A stretch of DNA of 64,000 bases from Arachidicoccus soli. GTDB lineage: Bacteria; Bacteroidota; Bacteroidia; Chitinophagales; Chitinophagaceae. The stretch spans positions 3,100,001 through 3,164,000 of the forward strand of contig NZ_CP032489.1 in assembly GCF_003600625.1 (NCBI RefSeq), read 5' to 3'. This document shows positions 53,341 through 63,563 of the stretch, one piece after another (position 1 is the stretch's first letter; each line of letters begins with the position of its first letter). The position numbers were made by a program, and so were the translations under genes. Below the pieces are notes generated by a model. That model made no database searches, was not told where the DNA came from, and saw only the letters and a list, made by a program, of their open reading frames with translations.

Positions 53341-53949
53341 ATGAAGAAAATACTCTTAGCGATTCTCCCATTGGCCATACTTGCCTCTTGCGGATCTAAA
53401 CAGGAAAGAAAAGTATTGGTAGTAGCCAACGGAACGATTACAGTTCAAGGAAACAATATCAATATTGGTGATACCTCAGCAGGTGCATCTAACTTTGAAA
53501 TGGATATTAAAGATGTAACCAATAAAAACCTTAATGTAAATAACAACGGCGTTAAAAGCAGTATCCCCATTAGTTCTGAAGGCGGCTATTATATTCTGAA
53601 TTTAAATAACAAAGATATTTACGGAAGCCAGTTATTAGAAGGCCGGGATTATAATAATAAAAACGACTTAAATCTAGACGAACAAAAGGCAATGATAGAT
53701 AGTTTAAAACAGGTTTTAGCCGGAACAAATATCTCAGCAGCAAATAAAAACTATTTAATAAAGCCCGGACAACTTATAGAATTAAGTAACGATCTTGAAC
53801 ATACACAGGTATTTGCACCATTTGAGCCATTATCTGATATAAACCAACCCAAAGATGGCAAACCAGTCGTATTGTTTAAATTTTATTCTAAAGATGAATT
53901 ACAATCAAGATTACAAACAGTAGAAGACTCCTATAATACACCCAGTTAA
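53341..53949 (+). CDS. Hypothetical lipoprotein
   Basis: A 202-residue lipoprotein (lipobox LASC, C17 in MKKILLAILPLAILASCGSKQ). The mature part has beta-type repeats of N and D (VVANGTITVQGNNINIGDTSAG, LNVNNNGVKSS), then a helical segment. I do not recognise a domain. A strong bidirectional terminator follows. Confidence 0.7.
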   Translation: MKKILLAILPLAILASCGSKQERKVLVVANGTITVQGNNINIGDTSAGASNFEMDIKDVTNKNLNVNNNGVKSSIPISSEGGYYILNLNNKDIYGSQLLEGRDYNNKNDLNLDEQKAMIDSLKQVLAGTNISAANKNYLIKPGQLIELSNDLEHTQVFAPFEPLSDINQPKDGKPVVLFKFYSKDELQSRLQTVEDSYNTPS

Positions 53950-53977
53950 GGTCTGTCCAATCGGGGTTTCACAATGC

Positions 53978-54017
53978 AAAAAGCCGTTTTTCAAACATTT
54001 CTGAAAAACGGCTTTTT
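53978..54017. terminator. Bidirectional intrinsic terminator
   Basis: AAAAAGCCGTTTTTCA (53978-53993) and TGAAAAACGGCTTTTT (54002-54017) are perfect 16-bp arms with an 8-nt loop, between a plus-strand lipoprotein gene and the minus-strand bacilliredoxin gene. Confidence 0.92.
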
Positions 54018-54037
54018 ATTTCAAACAAGATAACTGC

Positions 54038-54451
54038 TTAACAATTTTCTTCAAATGCCTGCATCAAACTACCTGCAATCAACTGTGCAGGGCGACCTTC
54101 AATCATATGACGCTCAATAAAATGCACTAATTGCCCATTTTTAAACAATGCAATTGAAGGAGAAGATGGTGGATAAGGCAACAAATGTTCACGCAAAGTA
54201 TTGACCGCATCCAAATCGAACCCCGCAAACGAAGTCGCCAAATGGCTTGGTTTTTTCTCAGCATTATGTACGGCCATCAATACGCCGGGGCGGGCACTGC
54301 CAGCTGAACAGCCACAAACAGAATTAATCATCACCAAGGTAGTTCCTTCTCTTTTCAAAGCCTCTTCCACTTCTTGGGGTGTTTGCAAATCTTCAAAGCC
54401 GTTGTCAGTCAACTCAGCCTTCATGGGTAATACTATTTCTTCAGGATACAT
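54038..54451 (-). CDS. BrxA/BrxB family bacilliredoxin
   Basis: A 137-residue thioredoxin-like protein with the CGC motif (C46, C48 in NSVCGCSAGSARPGV) that defines the DUF1094/bacilliredoxin family. In bacilli these proteins remove bacillithiol from oxidised proteins; bacillithiol-related use in Bacteroidota has been proposed. The start at 54451 (MYPEEIVLPMKAEL) is the family start; an extended frame adds a hydrophobic 36-residue stretch not seen in relatives. Confidence 0.88.
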   Translation of the reverse strand: MYPEEIVLPMKAELTDNGFEDLQTPQEVEEALKREGTTLVMINSVCGCSAGSARPGVLMAVHNAEKKPSHLATSFAGFDLDAVNTLREHLLPYPPSSPSIALFKNGQLVHFIERHMIEGRPAQLIAGSLMQAFEENC

Positions 54452-54679
54452 ATTTCTTTCTTTAAATTTTTTAGATACTGCAAAGTTACAAAGTAATCTG
54501 ATAAAGATAATATAAACAATTAGCGACATTTTGTCGCAATTATTTTCATAAAATGTCATATTGACATTATTATTCTACATTTACAGCAATATTGGCTTAT
54601 AAATCGCTCTTTTTTTGCAATGGTATAGGATTTGGGCAAGCTGAAGAGAAATTAATTATTCAAATAAAAAATAAATTTT

Positions 54680-55099
54680 ATGACACTGGTAAAAAGAAAC
54701 TACAACAACTGGAACAGTTTACTAGACGATTTTTTGGGCAATGTTGCTAACAGCCACTCCGAAAAAGAATTAAATGCGCCTCCTGTAAACATTCAAGAAA
54801 AAGAGGCATATTTTCAATTGGATGTTGCTGCCCCTGGCTTGCAGAAACAAGATTTTAAGTTAAGTGTAAATGACGGATTGTTTACCTTATCTTTCGAGAA
54901 AGAAAATAACCAGGAAACAAAAGTAGAAAAAATGCATCGTCAGGAATTTTCTATCAAAAGTTTCAAACGCACATTTACCTTAGATGAAAAAATCGATGCC
55001 GACAATATTTCTGCAAAATATGAAAATGGCATCCTTCAAATTACTTTACCTAAAAAAGAAGAAGTAAAAATACAACCTAAAGAAATTAGCGTTCTTTAA
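54680..55099 (+). CDS. Small heat-shock protein (Hsp20)
   Basis: A 139-residue alpha-crystallin-type chaperone. The central domain (about 35-130) includes VNIQEKEAYFQLDVAAPGLQKQDFKLSVNDG and ends with the conserved ENGILQITLPKKEE, and a C-terminal IxI-type tail (KPKEISVL) is present. It holds unfolding proteins during heat or oxidative stress. Downstream is an intrinsic terminator. No CIRCE-type operator was seen upstream. Confidence 0.94.
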   Translation: MTLVKRNYNNWNSLLDDFLGNVANSHSEKELNAPPVNIQEKEAYFQLDVAAPGLQKQDFKLSVNDGLFTLSFEKENNQETKVEKMHRQEFSIKSFKRTFTLDEKIDADNISAKYENGILQITLPKKEEVKIQPKEISVL

Positions 55100-55150
55100 G
55101 CTTTTAATGAAAGCGAAATGATTTTTTTAATGCTTCAAGCGGTTGAAGTA

Positions 55151-55187
55151 ACTCCCACAGTTTTCTAACTTTGTGGGAGTTTTTATT
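55151..55187 (+). terminator. Intrinsic terminator of hsp20
   Basis: ACTCCCACA (55151-55159) and TGTGGGAGT (55172-55180) form a perfect 9-bp stem followed by TTTTTATT. Confidence 0.85.
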
Positions 55188-55268
55188 GTAAAACATTCTC
55201 GCTAATATAGACGCCTTTAGCTTAACTTTGAAGGAGGATAGTATATATAAATCAAATACAAGCAATTT

Positions 55269-56477
55269 ATGAAACCTTTACTCTTTTTTACCGCTTGCTT
55301 GTTACTTTCAAATACCTATGCGCAAAAAAGAGACAATCTAGGTACCCAAAGGCAAAACAATACATATATTACCAGCTTCCCTTTCACTTTGCTTACCGGC
55401 GGCATAATCTTAACAAAGGGCTCACTTGATAATTATCCCGACTCACTTAGCTTCATTATGGACACAGGCTGTAGTGGCGCCTCATTGGATTCTACTACCT
55501 GTGCAAAGCTTAAAATACCACTCATTACTTCAGATATGTATTTAAGAGGTGTGGGCTCAGTTAAAAAAGCAATTTTCACAAATATCAAAACACTTAAATT
55601 ACCGGGCATTGAAGTAAGTAATCCAGAGTTTCATGTGATTGATTACGCGTTGTTAAGCGAAATTTATGGGATAAAAATCGATGGAATAATTGGCTATAGT
55701 TTTTTTAAAAAATACATTGTACAAATAAACTATGATTCCTCCAGGATATATGTATTTCCACCAAAAGAGTTTAAATATCCAAAGAACGGAGAGCTCCTGA
55801 AACCTTCTTTAAATACCTTGATACCCATCGTAGACGCCGAACTAAAAAACAATAAAAAAGTAACTGATAATTATTATTTTGATATGGGGGCCGGATTATG
55901 TCTTTTATTGTCTAATCAGTTTGTGGCAGATAGCGCTATATTTAATAAAAGGCAAAGCCGCCGTAAAATAGTGTCGACCACCGTTCAGGGTTTAACGGAT
56001 AAAATAAATATGCGACTCACAACAATTAAGCAAATGAAAATCGGACACTATACTTTTCGAAATATCCCGACCTATGCTTTTGATGACATCAGCCAAGTTA
56101 CACATTATCCATATCTCGGAGGCCTTATCGGCAATGATCTTCTCAGACGGTTTAATGTTACGCTCAACTACCCCGGCAACGAAATTTTTTTAGCACCCAA
56201 TAGTCATTTTTTTGACCCATTTGACTATTCTTATACCGGGCTTACCCTTTATTTTATTGACGGACAAGTAAAAGTATCTGACGTAGTAAAGGGCTCCCCT
56301 GCTGATAAAATTGGCATCTTACCCGAAGACGTAATTATGTCCGTCAATAATAATCTAAGCAATAAGATCCAGATCTACAGTGAGCTGCTGAAAAAAACAG
56401 GGACAAAAGCGAATATTATCTTGATGAGAGACGGGCAAATAATGAAAAAAACATTACCTATAAAAAGTATATTATAA
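55269..56477 (+). CDS. Secreted retropepsin-like aspartyl protease with PDZ domain
   Basis: A 402-residue protein with a signal peptide (residues 1-19). Two aspartate motifs, DTG (65-67) and DMG (205-207), mark the two lobes of an aspartyl protease fold, as in other Bacteroidota proteins of this type. A PDZ domain lies at about 310-395 (GQVKVSDVVKGSPADKIGILPEDVIMSVN). It would process a periplasmic or surface protein; substrate unknown. The second motif is DMG rather than DTG/DSG, which weakens but does not exclude activity. The M60-like gene converges after 4 bp. Confidence 0.85.
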   Translation: MKPLLFFTACLLLSNTYAQKRDNLGTQRQNNTYITSFPFTLLTGGIILTKGSLDNYPDSLSFIMDTGCSGASLDSTTCAKLKIPLITSDMYLRGVGSVKKAIFTNIKTLKLPGIEVSNPEFHVIDYALLSEIYGIKIDGIIGYSFFKKYIVQINYDSSRIYVFPPKEFKYPKNGELLKPSLNTLIPIVDAELKNNKKVTDNYYFDMGAGLCLLLSNQFVADSAIFNKRQSRRKIVSTTVQGLTDKINMRLTTIKQMKIGHYTFRNIPTYAFDDISQVTHYPYLGGLIGNDLLRRFNVTLNYPGNEIFLAPNSHFFDPFDYSYTGLTLYFIDGQVKVSDVVKGSPADKIGILPEDVIMSVNNNLSNKIQIYSELLKKTGTKANIILMRDGQIMKKTLPIKSIL

Positions 56478-56481
56478 AAAA

Positions 56482-58014
56482 CTAATCAGCTGGCGGAAAA
56501 TTATAAGGCATCCACACTGGGAAAGCGACAACTTTTTGCTTTGCATCTTCACTTATAGGAATGCCCCATTTTTCAAAAAAAGGCGCCAAATTTCTACCGA
56601 CAATTCTTGAGAAATTAATTACCCATAAATCACGTTTTTGTTGGTCTGTCCGTGCATACGCATGGTTTGGATATTTAGCTGCTAAATCATGATAGCCTTT
56701 GAAAAAAGTTTTAAAAGATTCCCATCCGAAACCTTCTTGCAATTGACGAAAAAGAATTAAGCCTAAAAAGGGATCTGCCTTCCATTTTGTGTAGTCAGCG
56801 CCTTTTGCAAAATACTTTTTCATCATTTTTTGAGTATTTTCACTTGAAACACCACTATGCGCATCATCCTGTCCACCCATTAATCTGTCAAAACAATATA
56901 AGCTAAATAAATTATTACTGACTTCTGTAGTACCCCCAAAAACCCAATCAAAATTTTGCATATTATGCCCTATTTCATGAAAAAAACCCCAGTTTGCTCC
57001 TCCTTTGGTCGGAATCAACAATTTCTCCGGGTTGGCAATTATATCTTCGGAATACATGTGTTTTGTCGGAGAATGATGTACCATAATAGGATAACCGCTA
57101 TGCATAAAACCACCGCCAATATGTTCATCAACCACCATGCGTTGAGGCCGATAGAAGGGGGTGTCAATTTGCGCTAAATCCATTTCTGCTCCAATAATCA
57201 GGTTCCAAAGATCCATCACTGAATCCGGATGAACCACTCTCTGTAAAACAGAATCTGGTAATGTAATAATAATCCTATTGGAAGCTAGTTCACCCCAAGG
57301 GGCCTTGTTATCTTTTAACTGCTTAAACCATTGCTGATCGGTCGTTTTGCCTAGCTGAAATAATGGTGCAGCAATAGCATTTTTTATTTTAATATCAGCC
57401 TGAATAGCCTGTTCTTTTGGTGAAACACTTATATAGACAAGCCCTCCGAATGGGGAAGCTATATTTGTAATTTTCTTTTTTAATTTTTCTACTTTAACCA
57501 CTCTTGGCATCCTGCGCCAGTCTTGGGTTCCAGCAACCCATGTTCCCAAATTATCTGAATGGCTTCCGATCTGAATTGAAATATTTTTATCTGTCAATTC
57601 TTTAGGAATTATTACTTCTATGGGTTTTCCTGCAACCGCATATAACCCCGTACTATAAAGATTATTATTCCAGGCTCCTGAATAACCCAAATGAGATACA
57701 ATAGGTATCAACCGATTATCAATTGGCTGGTGATTCAAATGATAAATCTTCTCAATTTTCACTGCACCTTCCTTAACAGCTCCTGGAAAATTTATAAAAG
57801 ATGGCTGCGCTTGTATATTTTTATAATCATCACTCTTAAGTACTTTATCACTCCACTTTAAAATTGCCATGCGCAGAGAAGTATCCCTTACCGAAAGAGG
57901 TTTTTGGGGTGAGATCATTATATTTTCAGGTGTTGTGTCGATTTGCTGTGCTGAACTTTTTTGCGCCAATAAAACAGAAAATAGACATCCCATTGCAAAT
58001 AGCACTTTTTTCAT
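56482..58014 (-). CDS. Secreted M60-like metallopeptidase
   Basis: A 510-residue protein with a signal peptide (residues 1-22). The zinc site HEIGH (346-350) with downstream E364 (GGTTEVSNN) matches the HExxH-(8,28)-E pattern of the peptidase M60/enhancin family, and KGGANWGFFHEIGHNMQ is typical. These enzymes often attack mucins and other glycoproteins. Together with the fucosidase and GH92 mannosidase in this window it supports growth on glycoproteins. It converges with the aspartyl protease gene. Confidence 0.88.
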   Translation of the reverse strand: MKKVLFAMGCLFSVLLAQKSSAQQIDTTPENIMISPQKPLSVRDTSLRMAILKWSDKVLKSDDYKNIQAQPSFINFPGAVKEGAVKIEKIYHLNHQPIDNRLIPIVSHLGYSGAWNNNLYSTGLYAVAGKPIEVIIPKELTDKNISIQIGSHSDNLGTWVAGTQDWRRMPRVVKVEKLKKKITNIASPFGGLVYISVSPKEQAIQADIKIKNAIAAPLFQLGKTTDQQWFKQLKDNKAPWGELASNRIIITLPDSVLQRVVHPDSVMDLWNLIIGAEMDLAQIDTPFYRPQRMVVDEHIGGGFMHSGYPIMVHHSPTKHMYSEDIIANPEKLLIPTKGGANWGFFHEIGHNMQNFDWVFGGTTEVSNNLFSLYCFDRLMGGQDDAHSGVSSENTQKMMKKYFAKGADYTKWKADPFLGLILFRQLQEGFGWESFKTFFKGYHDLAAKYPNHAYARTDQQKRDLWVINFSRIVGRNLAPFFEKWGIPISEDAKQKVVAFPVWMPYNFPPAD

Positions 58015-58213
58015 CTTATATGTATTTTGAATATGGAGAAATTATACATCGCTTCTAATAGTTTTCTTTTGATTTATAGGCAATACAGTAGTCAATATTT
58101 AAATCAGAATATTTCTATTTATTTTGGAAGATATAGATTGTTTCTAAAACTTTTAAATGCAAACGTTTGCGCAATGTTTTGCATTTTTTTCAAAATTTGG
58201 GTAGCAAGGAAGT

Positions 58214-58243
58214 AAAAAAATGCCACTCAAAAATTGAGTGGCA
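58214..58243 (-). terminator. Intrinsic terminator of secA
   Basis: TGCCACTCAA (58221-58230) and TTGAGTGGCA (58234-58243) form a 10-bp stem. On the minus strand it is followed by TTTTTTTA (58220-58213). It lies 31 bp after the secA stop. Confidence 0.88.
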
Positions 58244-58273
58244 TTCCTATTATTGTTACTAATGATGCAATAA

Positions 58274-61200
58274 TTAAGCATCTTTCCCATGGCAGTTTTT
58301 ATATTTCTTGCCACTACCACATGGACAAGGATCGTTGCGGCCTGTTTTTGGGCCAACAACAATGGGTTGTTGTTTTACATTTTCACTTGGGTCGTAATAG
58401 TCGTTACCATTTGCCCCATAGTCATTGCCAATGGTATCCATCTCTTCTTTATTAGCATGTAGACCACTCAAATCTGTTTTTCGTTCATGTCCTTCACGAA
58501 GCTGCCCGTTTTGTTGTGTCTCTACCGGAATATTTCCGTGCGAAAGGAATGTTACAATTTCTACGTTCACTTCACTATTCATCTTGGCAAATAAGCCAAA
58601 TGCTTCCTGTTTGTAAATGACCAATGGATCTTTCTGTTCGTATTGTACCGTACGTACACTTTGTTTTAAATCGTCCATTGAACGAAGATGTTCCTTCCAG
58701 GCATCGTCTATAAAGCCAAGCATCAAAGTTTTTTCCAAAGAATTTACCAATTCAAGACCATTACTGTCAATTGTTTTTTGCATATTCGCTAACACCTGTA
58801 ATGCTTTGCGTCCATCAGCAAAAGGGACTACTACATTTTCAATTTGTTGTCCCTGTGCCTGACGAATGTTTTTAAATACTGGTAAAGCGTTTTTAGCTAT
58901 ATCATCTTTGTGTTTTTGATAATTTTCAAATGCTTCATTGTACAAAGTATCTGCCAATTCATTCATATTACTCTTACCAAACTCCTCTTCAGAAATTTTA
59001 GTATCTAAGGCTAAATGGACAATGGCATCTAAACGGAAACCTTCGTAATCATTCGCATCTTTATGATTAAACGCAATATTTTCTGCTACTGCATAAAATG
59101 CGTTATCTATATCCAAAGCTAAGCGCTCTCCGAACAAAGCATGGTTTCTTTTTGTATAAATAACCGTACGTTGTTTATTCATCACATCATCATATTCCAA
59201 CAAGTGCTTACGAATACCAAAGTTATTTTCTTCAACTTTTTTCTGTGCACGTTCTATAGACTTTGTAATCATGCCACTTTCGATTGCTTCCCCTGCTTTA
59301 TAACCGGCAAAGTCCATCACCTTAGCAATGCGCTCACTACCAAACATACGCATCAGATCATCTTCCAAAGAGACATAAAACAATGAAGATCCCGGATCTC
59401 CTTGACGACCGGCACGACCACGTAACTGTAGATCCACACGACGGCTATCGTGTCTTTCAGTACCGATAATTGCCAAACCACCGGCAGCTTTTACTTCATC
59501 TTTGAGTTTAATATCTGTACCCCGACCAGCCATATTAGTGGCGATGGTAACAGCTCCTGTAAGGCCTGCTTCTGCAACTACCTGTGCCTCACGAGCATGC
59601 TGTTTGGCATTTAATACATTATGCGGAATTTGCTTCTGGCGCAACATACGACTTAGCAATTCACTTATTTCAACAGAGGTTGTACCCACCAAAACCGGCC
59701 TTCCTGCATTTCTATATTCTTCAATTTTATCAATAACAGCACCATATTTTTCACGCTTTGTTTTGTAAACAAGATCGTGTTGATCATTTCTGATTACCGG
59801 AACATTCGTAGGTATAGAAACAACATCTAATTTATAGATCTCCCAAAATTCAGCAGCTTCTGTTTCAGCCGTACCGGTCATACCACTCAATTTGTGGTAC
59901 ATACGGAAATAGTTCTGTAAAGTAACGGTGGCATAGGTCTGTGTAGATGCTTCAATTTTTACATTCTCTTTAGCTTCCAAAGCTTGGTGCAAGCCATCAG
60001 AATACCTACGGCCTTCCATAATACGGCCAGTTTGCTCATCCACAATTTTTACCTGCCCGTCAATCACCACATATTCATCATCTTTTTCAAATAATGTATA
60101 GGCTTTTAGTAATTGCTGGATGGTATGAATTCGCTCTGTCTTAGTACTATATTCATTAAACAGTTTTTCTTTCTTCGATAATTTCTCTTCCGGGGATAAA
60201 GATTCATCTTTTTCTACATTTGCCAAATCTGTTGCGATGTCAGGCAAATTAAAGAAATTAGGGTCCTCATTTAAACCCGTGATAGCTTTTATACCTTTAT
60301 CTGTTAATTCTACTGAATTATTTTTTTCATCTATATAAAATAAAAGCTCAGCATCAGCTTTAGGCATTTCTCTTGACTGATCAGCTAAGTGATAATTTTC
60401 TACCTTTTGCAAAATCTGACGCATACCTGGTTCACTTAAGAACTTAATAAGGCTCCCCGTTTTAGGTAACCCGCGATGCGCACGAAACAAAGCCAAACCA
60501 CCACCGTCTTCTTTCGCATCATCATTACCTTCTCCAATCTTCTTTTTAGCTTCAATTAAAAAGTTATTACACAATTGTCTTTGATTTGCTACTAAAGATG
60601 CCACACGATCCTTCAATTCAAAGAATAATTGCGTCGCATTGTCTTTCCCAACAGGACCGGAAATAATCAAGGGTGTACGGGCATCATCAATTAATACACT
60701 ATCCACTTCATCAATCATGGCATAATGATGCTTGCGTTGTACCATTTCATCCGGATTATGCACCATATTATCACGCAAATAATCAAAGCCAAATTCATTA
60801 TTGGTACCATAAGTAATATCGCATAAATATGCATTGCGGCGAGCCGCTGTATTAGGCTGATGTTTATCAATACAATCTACTTTTAACCCCAGCCACTCAT
60901 ATAATGGGCCATTCCATTCACTATCACGGCGAGCCAAATAATCGTTTACAGTAACAATGTGTACCCCTTGTCCTGCTAAAGCATTCAGATAGGCCGGCAA
61001 TGTGGAAACAAGTGTTTTACCTTCACCCGTTGCCATTTCGGCAATTTTACCTTCGTGCAAAACCATACCCCCAATCAACTGTACATCATAATGCAACATT
61101 GTCCAATTGACTGTCATCCCGGCTGCATCCCAACTGTTTTGATAAACAGCGTTTTCGCCATCAATTTTTATATGTTTTTTATGGACAGCTAGTTCACGAT

Positions 61201-61609
61201 CCAAATCAGTCGCCTTGGAAATAAGTTCTGTATTTTCTTTAAACCTTCGCGCTGTTTCTTTCATGGTTGCGAAAGCTTCCGGAAGTATTTGCTTCAGCAC
61301 TTCTTCCAGCTTCTCATCACGATCTTTTCCTAATTTATCCACCTCCTGATAAATCGCGTCGCGTCCAAACATATCTCCTGCCGGTAATGCCTCGGCAGCA
61401 TCTTTTTTGGTTTGAATCGTTTCGTCAGTTTCTTTTAAATAATCTGCAATACGGGTTTTAAACTCTGCCGTTTTGCCACGCAACTCATCATTTGAAAGGC
61501 TTGCATATTGTGCGAAGAATTCATTGATCTTACCCACTAAAGGCTGAATCTTTTTTATGTCTTTTTCAGATTTGTTGCCGCCTAACAACTTATTTAAAAT
61601 GCCAATCAT
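58274..61609 (-). CDS. secA: Preprotein translocase ATPase SecA
   Basis: The 1111-residue motor of the Sec secretion pathway. The nucleotide-binding motif GEGKT is at 195-199 ([11 protein letters not shown]), and [21 protein letters not shown] and GRGTDIKL (NBD2) are present. The C-terminus carries the zinc motif [14 protein letters not shown]. It is longer than E. coli SecA (901), with an insertion between the NBD1 parts that is usual in Bacteroidota. Monocistronic with its own terminator. Confidence 0.97.
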   Translation of the reverse strand: MIGILNKLLGGNKSEKDIKKIQPLVGKINEFFAQYASLSNDELRGKTAEFKTRIADYLKETDETIQTKKDAAEALPAGDMFGRDAIYQEVDKLGKDRDEKLEEVLKQILPEAFATMKETARRFKENTELISKATDLDRELAVHKKHIKIDGENAVYQNSWDAAGMTVNWTMLHYDVQLIGGMVLHEGKIAEMATGEGKTLVSTLPAYLNALAGQGVHIVTVNDYLARRDSEWNGPLYEWLGLKVDCIDKHQPNTAARRNAYLCDITYGTNNEFGFDYLRDNMVHNPDEMVQRKHHYAMIDEVDSVLIDDARTPLIISGPVGKDNATQLFFELKDRVASLVANQRQLCNNFLIEAKKKIGEGNDDAKEDGGGLALFRAHRGLPKTGSLIKFLSEPGMRQILQKVENYHLADQSREMPKADAELLFYIDEKNNSVELTDKGIKAITGLNEDPNFFNLPDIATDLANVEKDESLSPEEKLSKKEKLFNEYSTKTERIHTIQQLLKAYTLFEKDDEYVVIDGQVKIVDEQTGRIMEGRRYSDGLHQALEAKENVKIEASTQTYATVTLQNYFRMYHKLSGMTGTAETEAAEFWEIYKLDVVSIPTNVPVIRNDQHDLVYKTKREKYGAVIDKIEEYRNAGRPVLVGTTSVEISELLSRMLRQKQIPHNVLNAKQHAREAQVVAEAGLTGAVTIATNMAGRGTDIKLKDEVKAAGGLAIIGTERHDSRRVDLQLRGRAGRQGDPGSSLFYVSLEDDLMRMFGSERIAKVMDFAGYKAGEAIESGMITKSIERAQKKVEENNFGIRKHLLEYDDVMNKQRTVIYTKRNHALFGERLALDIDNAFYAVAENIAFNHKDANDYEGFRLDAIVHLALDTKISEEEFGKSNMNELADTLYNEAFENYQKHKDDIAKNALPVFKNIRQAQGQQIENVVVPFADGRKALQVLANMQKTIDSNGLELVNSLEKTLMLGFIDDAWKEHLRSMDDLKQSVRTVQYEQKDPLVIYKQEAFGLFAKMNSEVNVEIVTFLSHGNIPVETQQNGQLREGHERKTDLSGLHANKEEMDTIGNDYGANGNDYYDPSENVKQQPIVVGPKTGRNDPCPCGSGKKYKNCHGKDA

Positions 61610-61826
61610 TATGTATAATTATAAATGGTACGAGGTAAAATACCTCAAAAATATTTTCTGCTTTGTTTCAAGTCAAAAACCATACAGTTAACTTCTTATG
61701 GTCAAAATGACAGTTTTTAAGTCCGCAAAGCTACTAAAATTTATTGTGAATAGATATCCCCAAGGGGTACAATAAAACGTAAAAACTAATACAATAAAAG
61801 CATTTGATAAAATGTGGGGGTTAAAT

Positions 61827-61858
61827 TTTGCCATTCTGCTTGCAAAACTTTACTTTTG
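61827..61858 (+). promoter_or_regulatory. Predicted atpG promoter
   Basis: TTTG (61827-61830), 20 bp and TACTTTTG (61851-61858) match the Bacteroidota consensus closely. They lie 20 bp before the atpG start codon and overlap an upstream TTG reading-frame start, supporting the later start. Confidence 0.7.
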
Positions 61859-61878
61859 CAGCCAAATTAGAAAACTAC

Positions 61879-62760
61879 ATGTCAGGCCAGTTAAAAGAAG
61901 TTCGCAACCGGATACAGTCAGTACAATCTACACAGCAGATTACGAAAGCCATGAAAATGGTTAGTGCCGCTAAATTGCGCCGTGCGCAAGATGCAATCAT
62001 ACAAATGCGTCCTTATGCACAGAAGCTGCAGGAAGTATTGAGTAATATCATCAGCAGTCTACAAGGCGAAAGCAATATTAAGCTTGCGGAAGAAAGGCCT
62101 ATAGAAAAAGTATTGCTTATCGTAATAACGAGTGATCGCGGATTGGCAGGCGCCTACAATGCCAACGTTGTAAAAGCTGCGAAACTAGCCATTGCAACTA
62201 AATATCAAAAACAAGCTGATAAGGGAAATGTAAATATCTGGAATATTGGTAAAAAAGGTTGGGAAGCTTTCTCAAAAGCAGGCTACAGCACCAATGACAA
62301 ATATAAAGATATGTTTGTCAATCTAAATTTTGCACATGTTCAGGAAGCGGCACAAGCAGCTATTCATGCATTTGAAAATAGAGAATTCGATGCCGTTGAA
62401 ATTGTTTATAGCGAATTTGTAAATGCGGCCGTGCAAAAATTTGCAGCGGAGCCTTTCCTTCCTATTCCTAAAATAGAAAAGAAAGCAGGTCAAAAAAATG
62501 TTGATTTCATCTTTGAACCCAATAAAGAGAAATTAATTGCTGAATTGATGCCTAAAATATTAAACACGCAATTATATAAAGCCGTATTAGATGCACAAGC
62601 AAGTGAGCACGGTGCACGTATGACAGCAATGGATAAAGCTAGCGAAAACGCAAATGAAATTTTGCGTAACCTAAAAATATCTTACAATCGTGCGCGTCAG
62701 GCAGCCATAACAACTGAACTTACAGAAATTGTAAGTGGCGCAGCTGCTTTACAGGGCTAA
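61879..62760 (+). CDS. atpG: ATP synthase F1 subunit gamma
   Basis: A 293-residue central-stalk subunit of ATP synthase that couples proton flow to ATP formation. MSGQLKEVRNRIQSVQSTQQITKAMKMVSAAKLRRAQDA and the C-terminal LSYNRARQAAITTELTEIVSGAAAL match the family. The start at 61879 is fixed by this motif and by the promoter just before it. The atpA gene usually next to atpG is not present, so the gamma gene is separate from the rest of the operon. Confidence 0.95.
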   Translation: MSGQLKEVRNRIQSVQSTQQITKAMKMVSAAKLRRAQDAIIQMRPYAQKLQEVLSNIISSLQGESNIKLAEERPIEKVLLIVITSDRGLAGAYNANVVKAAKLAIATKYQKQADKGNVNIWNIGKKGWEAFSKAGYSTNDKYKDMFVNLNFAHVQEAAQAAIHAFENREFDAVEIVYSEFVNAAVQKFAAEPFLPIPKIEKKAGQKNVDFIFEPNKEKLIAELMPKILNTQLYKAVLDAQASEHGARMTAMDKASENANEILRNLKISYNRARQAAITTELTEIVSGAAALQG

Positions 62761-62803
62761 CACCTGTCAGAAAGAATAAATATAAATTGATTCATAATTT
62801 AAG

Positions 62804-62834
62804 CTGCAAGTTTTTTAACTTGCAGTTTTAGTTT
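62804..62834 (+). terminator. Intrinsic terminator of atpG
   Basis: CTGCAAGTT (62804-62812) and AACTTGCAG (62817-62825) form a 9-bp stem with a TTTT loop, followed by TTTTAGTTT. Confidence 0.8.
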
Positions 62835-62846
62835 ACAAACATATAT

Positions 62847-63563
62847 ATGGAAATAAGCCAAATTATCCCACATATTGAATCCTTGGTATTTGCAAGTGAA
62901 AGACCAATTACCAGTCTGGAAATAGTGGAATTTATTAATAATGCATTTGGGTTTTTGGAACAGCAAATCTCGCTGGATCAGGTAGAAATCGCATTAGAGG
63001 GTATCCGGGAGAAATACAGTTCAGCACATTACCCTTTTGAAGTTATTCAAAGTGGCGGTGGATGGCAGTTCCTTACCAAGCCTATTTTTTATAATACCAT
63101 TGCGCAGCTGAACGGTGAAAAATTTTTAAAGAAATTATCCAACGCCTCCCTGGAAACGCTTTCTATCATCGCTTACAAACAGCCTATCACTAAAGGAGAA
63201 ATAGAAAGTATTCGTGGTGTCAACAGCGATTATAGTGTTCAAAAATTATTGGAGAAGGAATTGATTATTATTTGTGGAAGAAATGAAGAGTTGCCGGGCA
63301 AACCATTAATATATGCTACATCAAAGGGGTTTATGGATTATTTTGGGCTAAACTCTCCGGATGATTTGCCTAAAATAAAGGAAGTTCTAGCTGAACAAAT
63401 GGTAGAGGCAACCACGCAATTAAGAACAACAGAAAATAATGAAGATTTTGACATTTTTAGAGATGAAAAGCAAAAGGACAAAATCGAAGGAGATACAATT
63501 GAAATGCCTGAGTTACCTTTAGAAGATAATTTATCCGCAGAAGAAAATACAAACAATGAATAA
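62847..63563 (+). CDS. scpB: Segregation and condensation protein B
   Basis: A 238-residue ScpB with two winged-helix parts (about 1-90 and 95-180). [39 protein letters not shown] is the family's core. It forms the SMC-ScpA-ScpB complex that compacts the chromosome. The C-terminal 50 residues are acidic and variable. The purE gene starts 8 bp inside its 3' end, so translation is probably coupled. Confidence 0.93.
   Translation: MEISQIIPHIESLVFASERPITSLEIVEFINNAFGFLEQQISLDQVEIALEGIREKYSSAHYPFEVIQSGGGWQFLTKPIFYNTIAQLNGEKFLKKLSNASLETLSIIAYKQPITKGEIESIRGVNSDYSVQKLLEKELIIICGRNEELPGKPLIYATSKGFMDYFGLNSPDDLPKIKEVLAEQMVEATTQLRTTENNEDFDIFRDEKQKDKIEGDTIEMPELPLEDNLSAEENTNNE

Noticed and set aside
54452-54559. 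Extended N-terminus of the bacilliredoxin
   Set aside because: The extra 36 residues are hydrophobic and unlike cytoplasmic bacilliredoxins, which start MYPEEIV.
61828-61878. Upstream TTG start for atpG
   Set aside because: It would begin within the -33 box of a strong promoter and adds residues not found in the family; the ATG at 61879 matches the conserved N-terminus.
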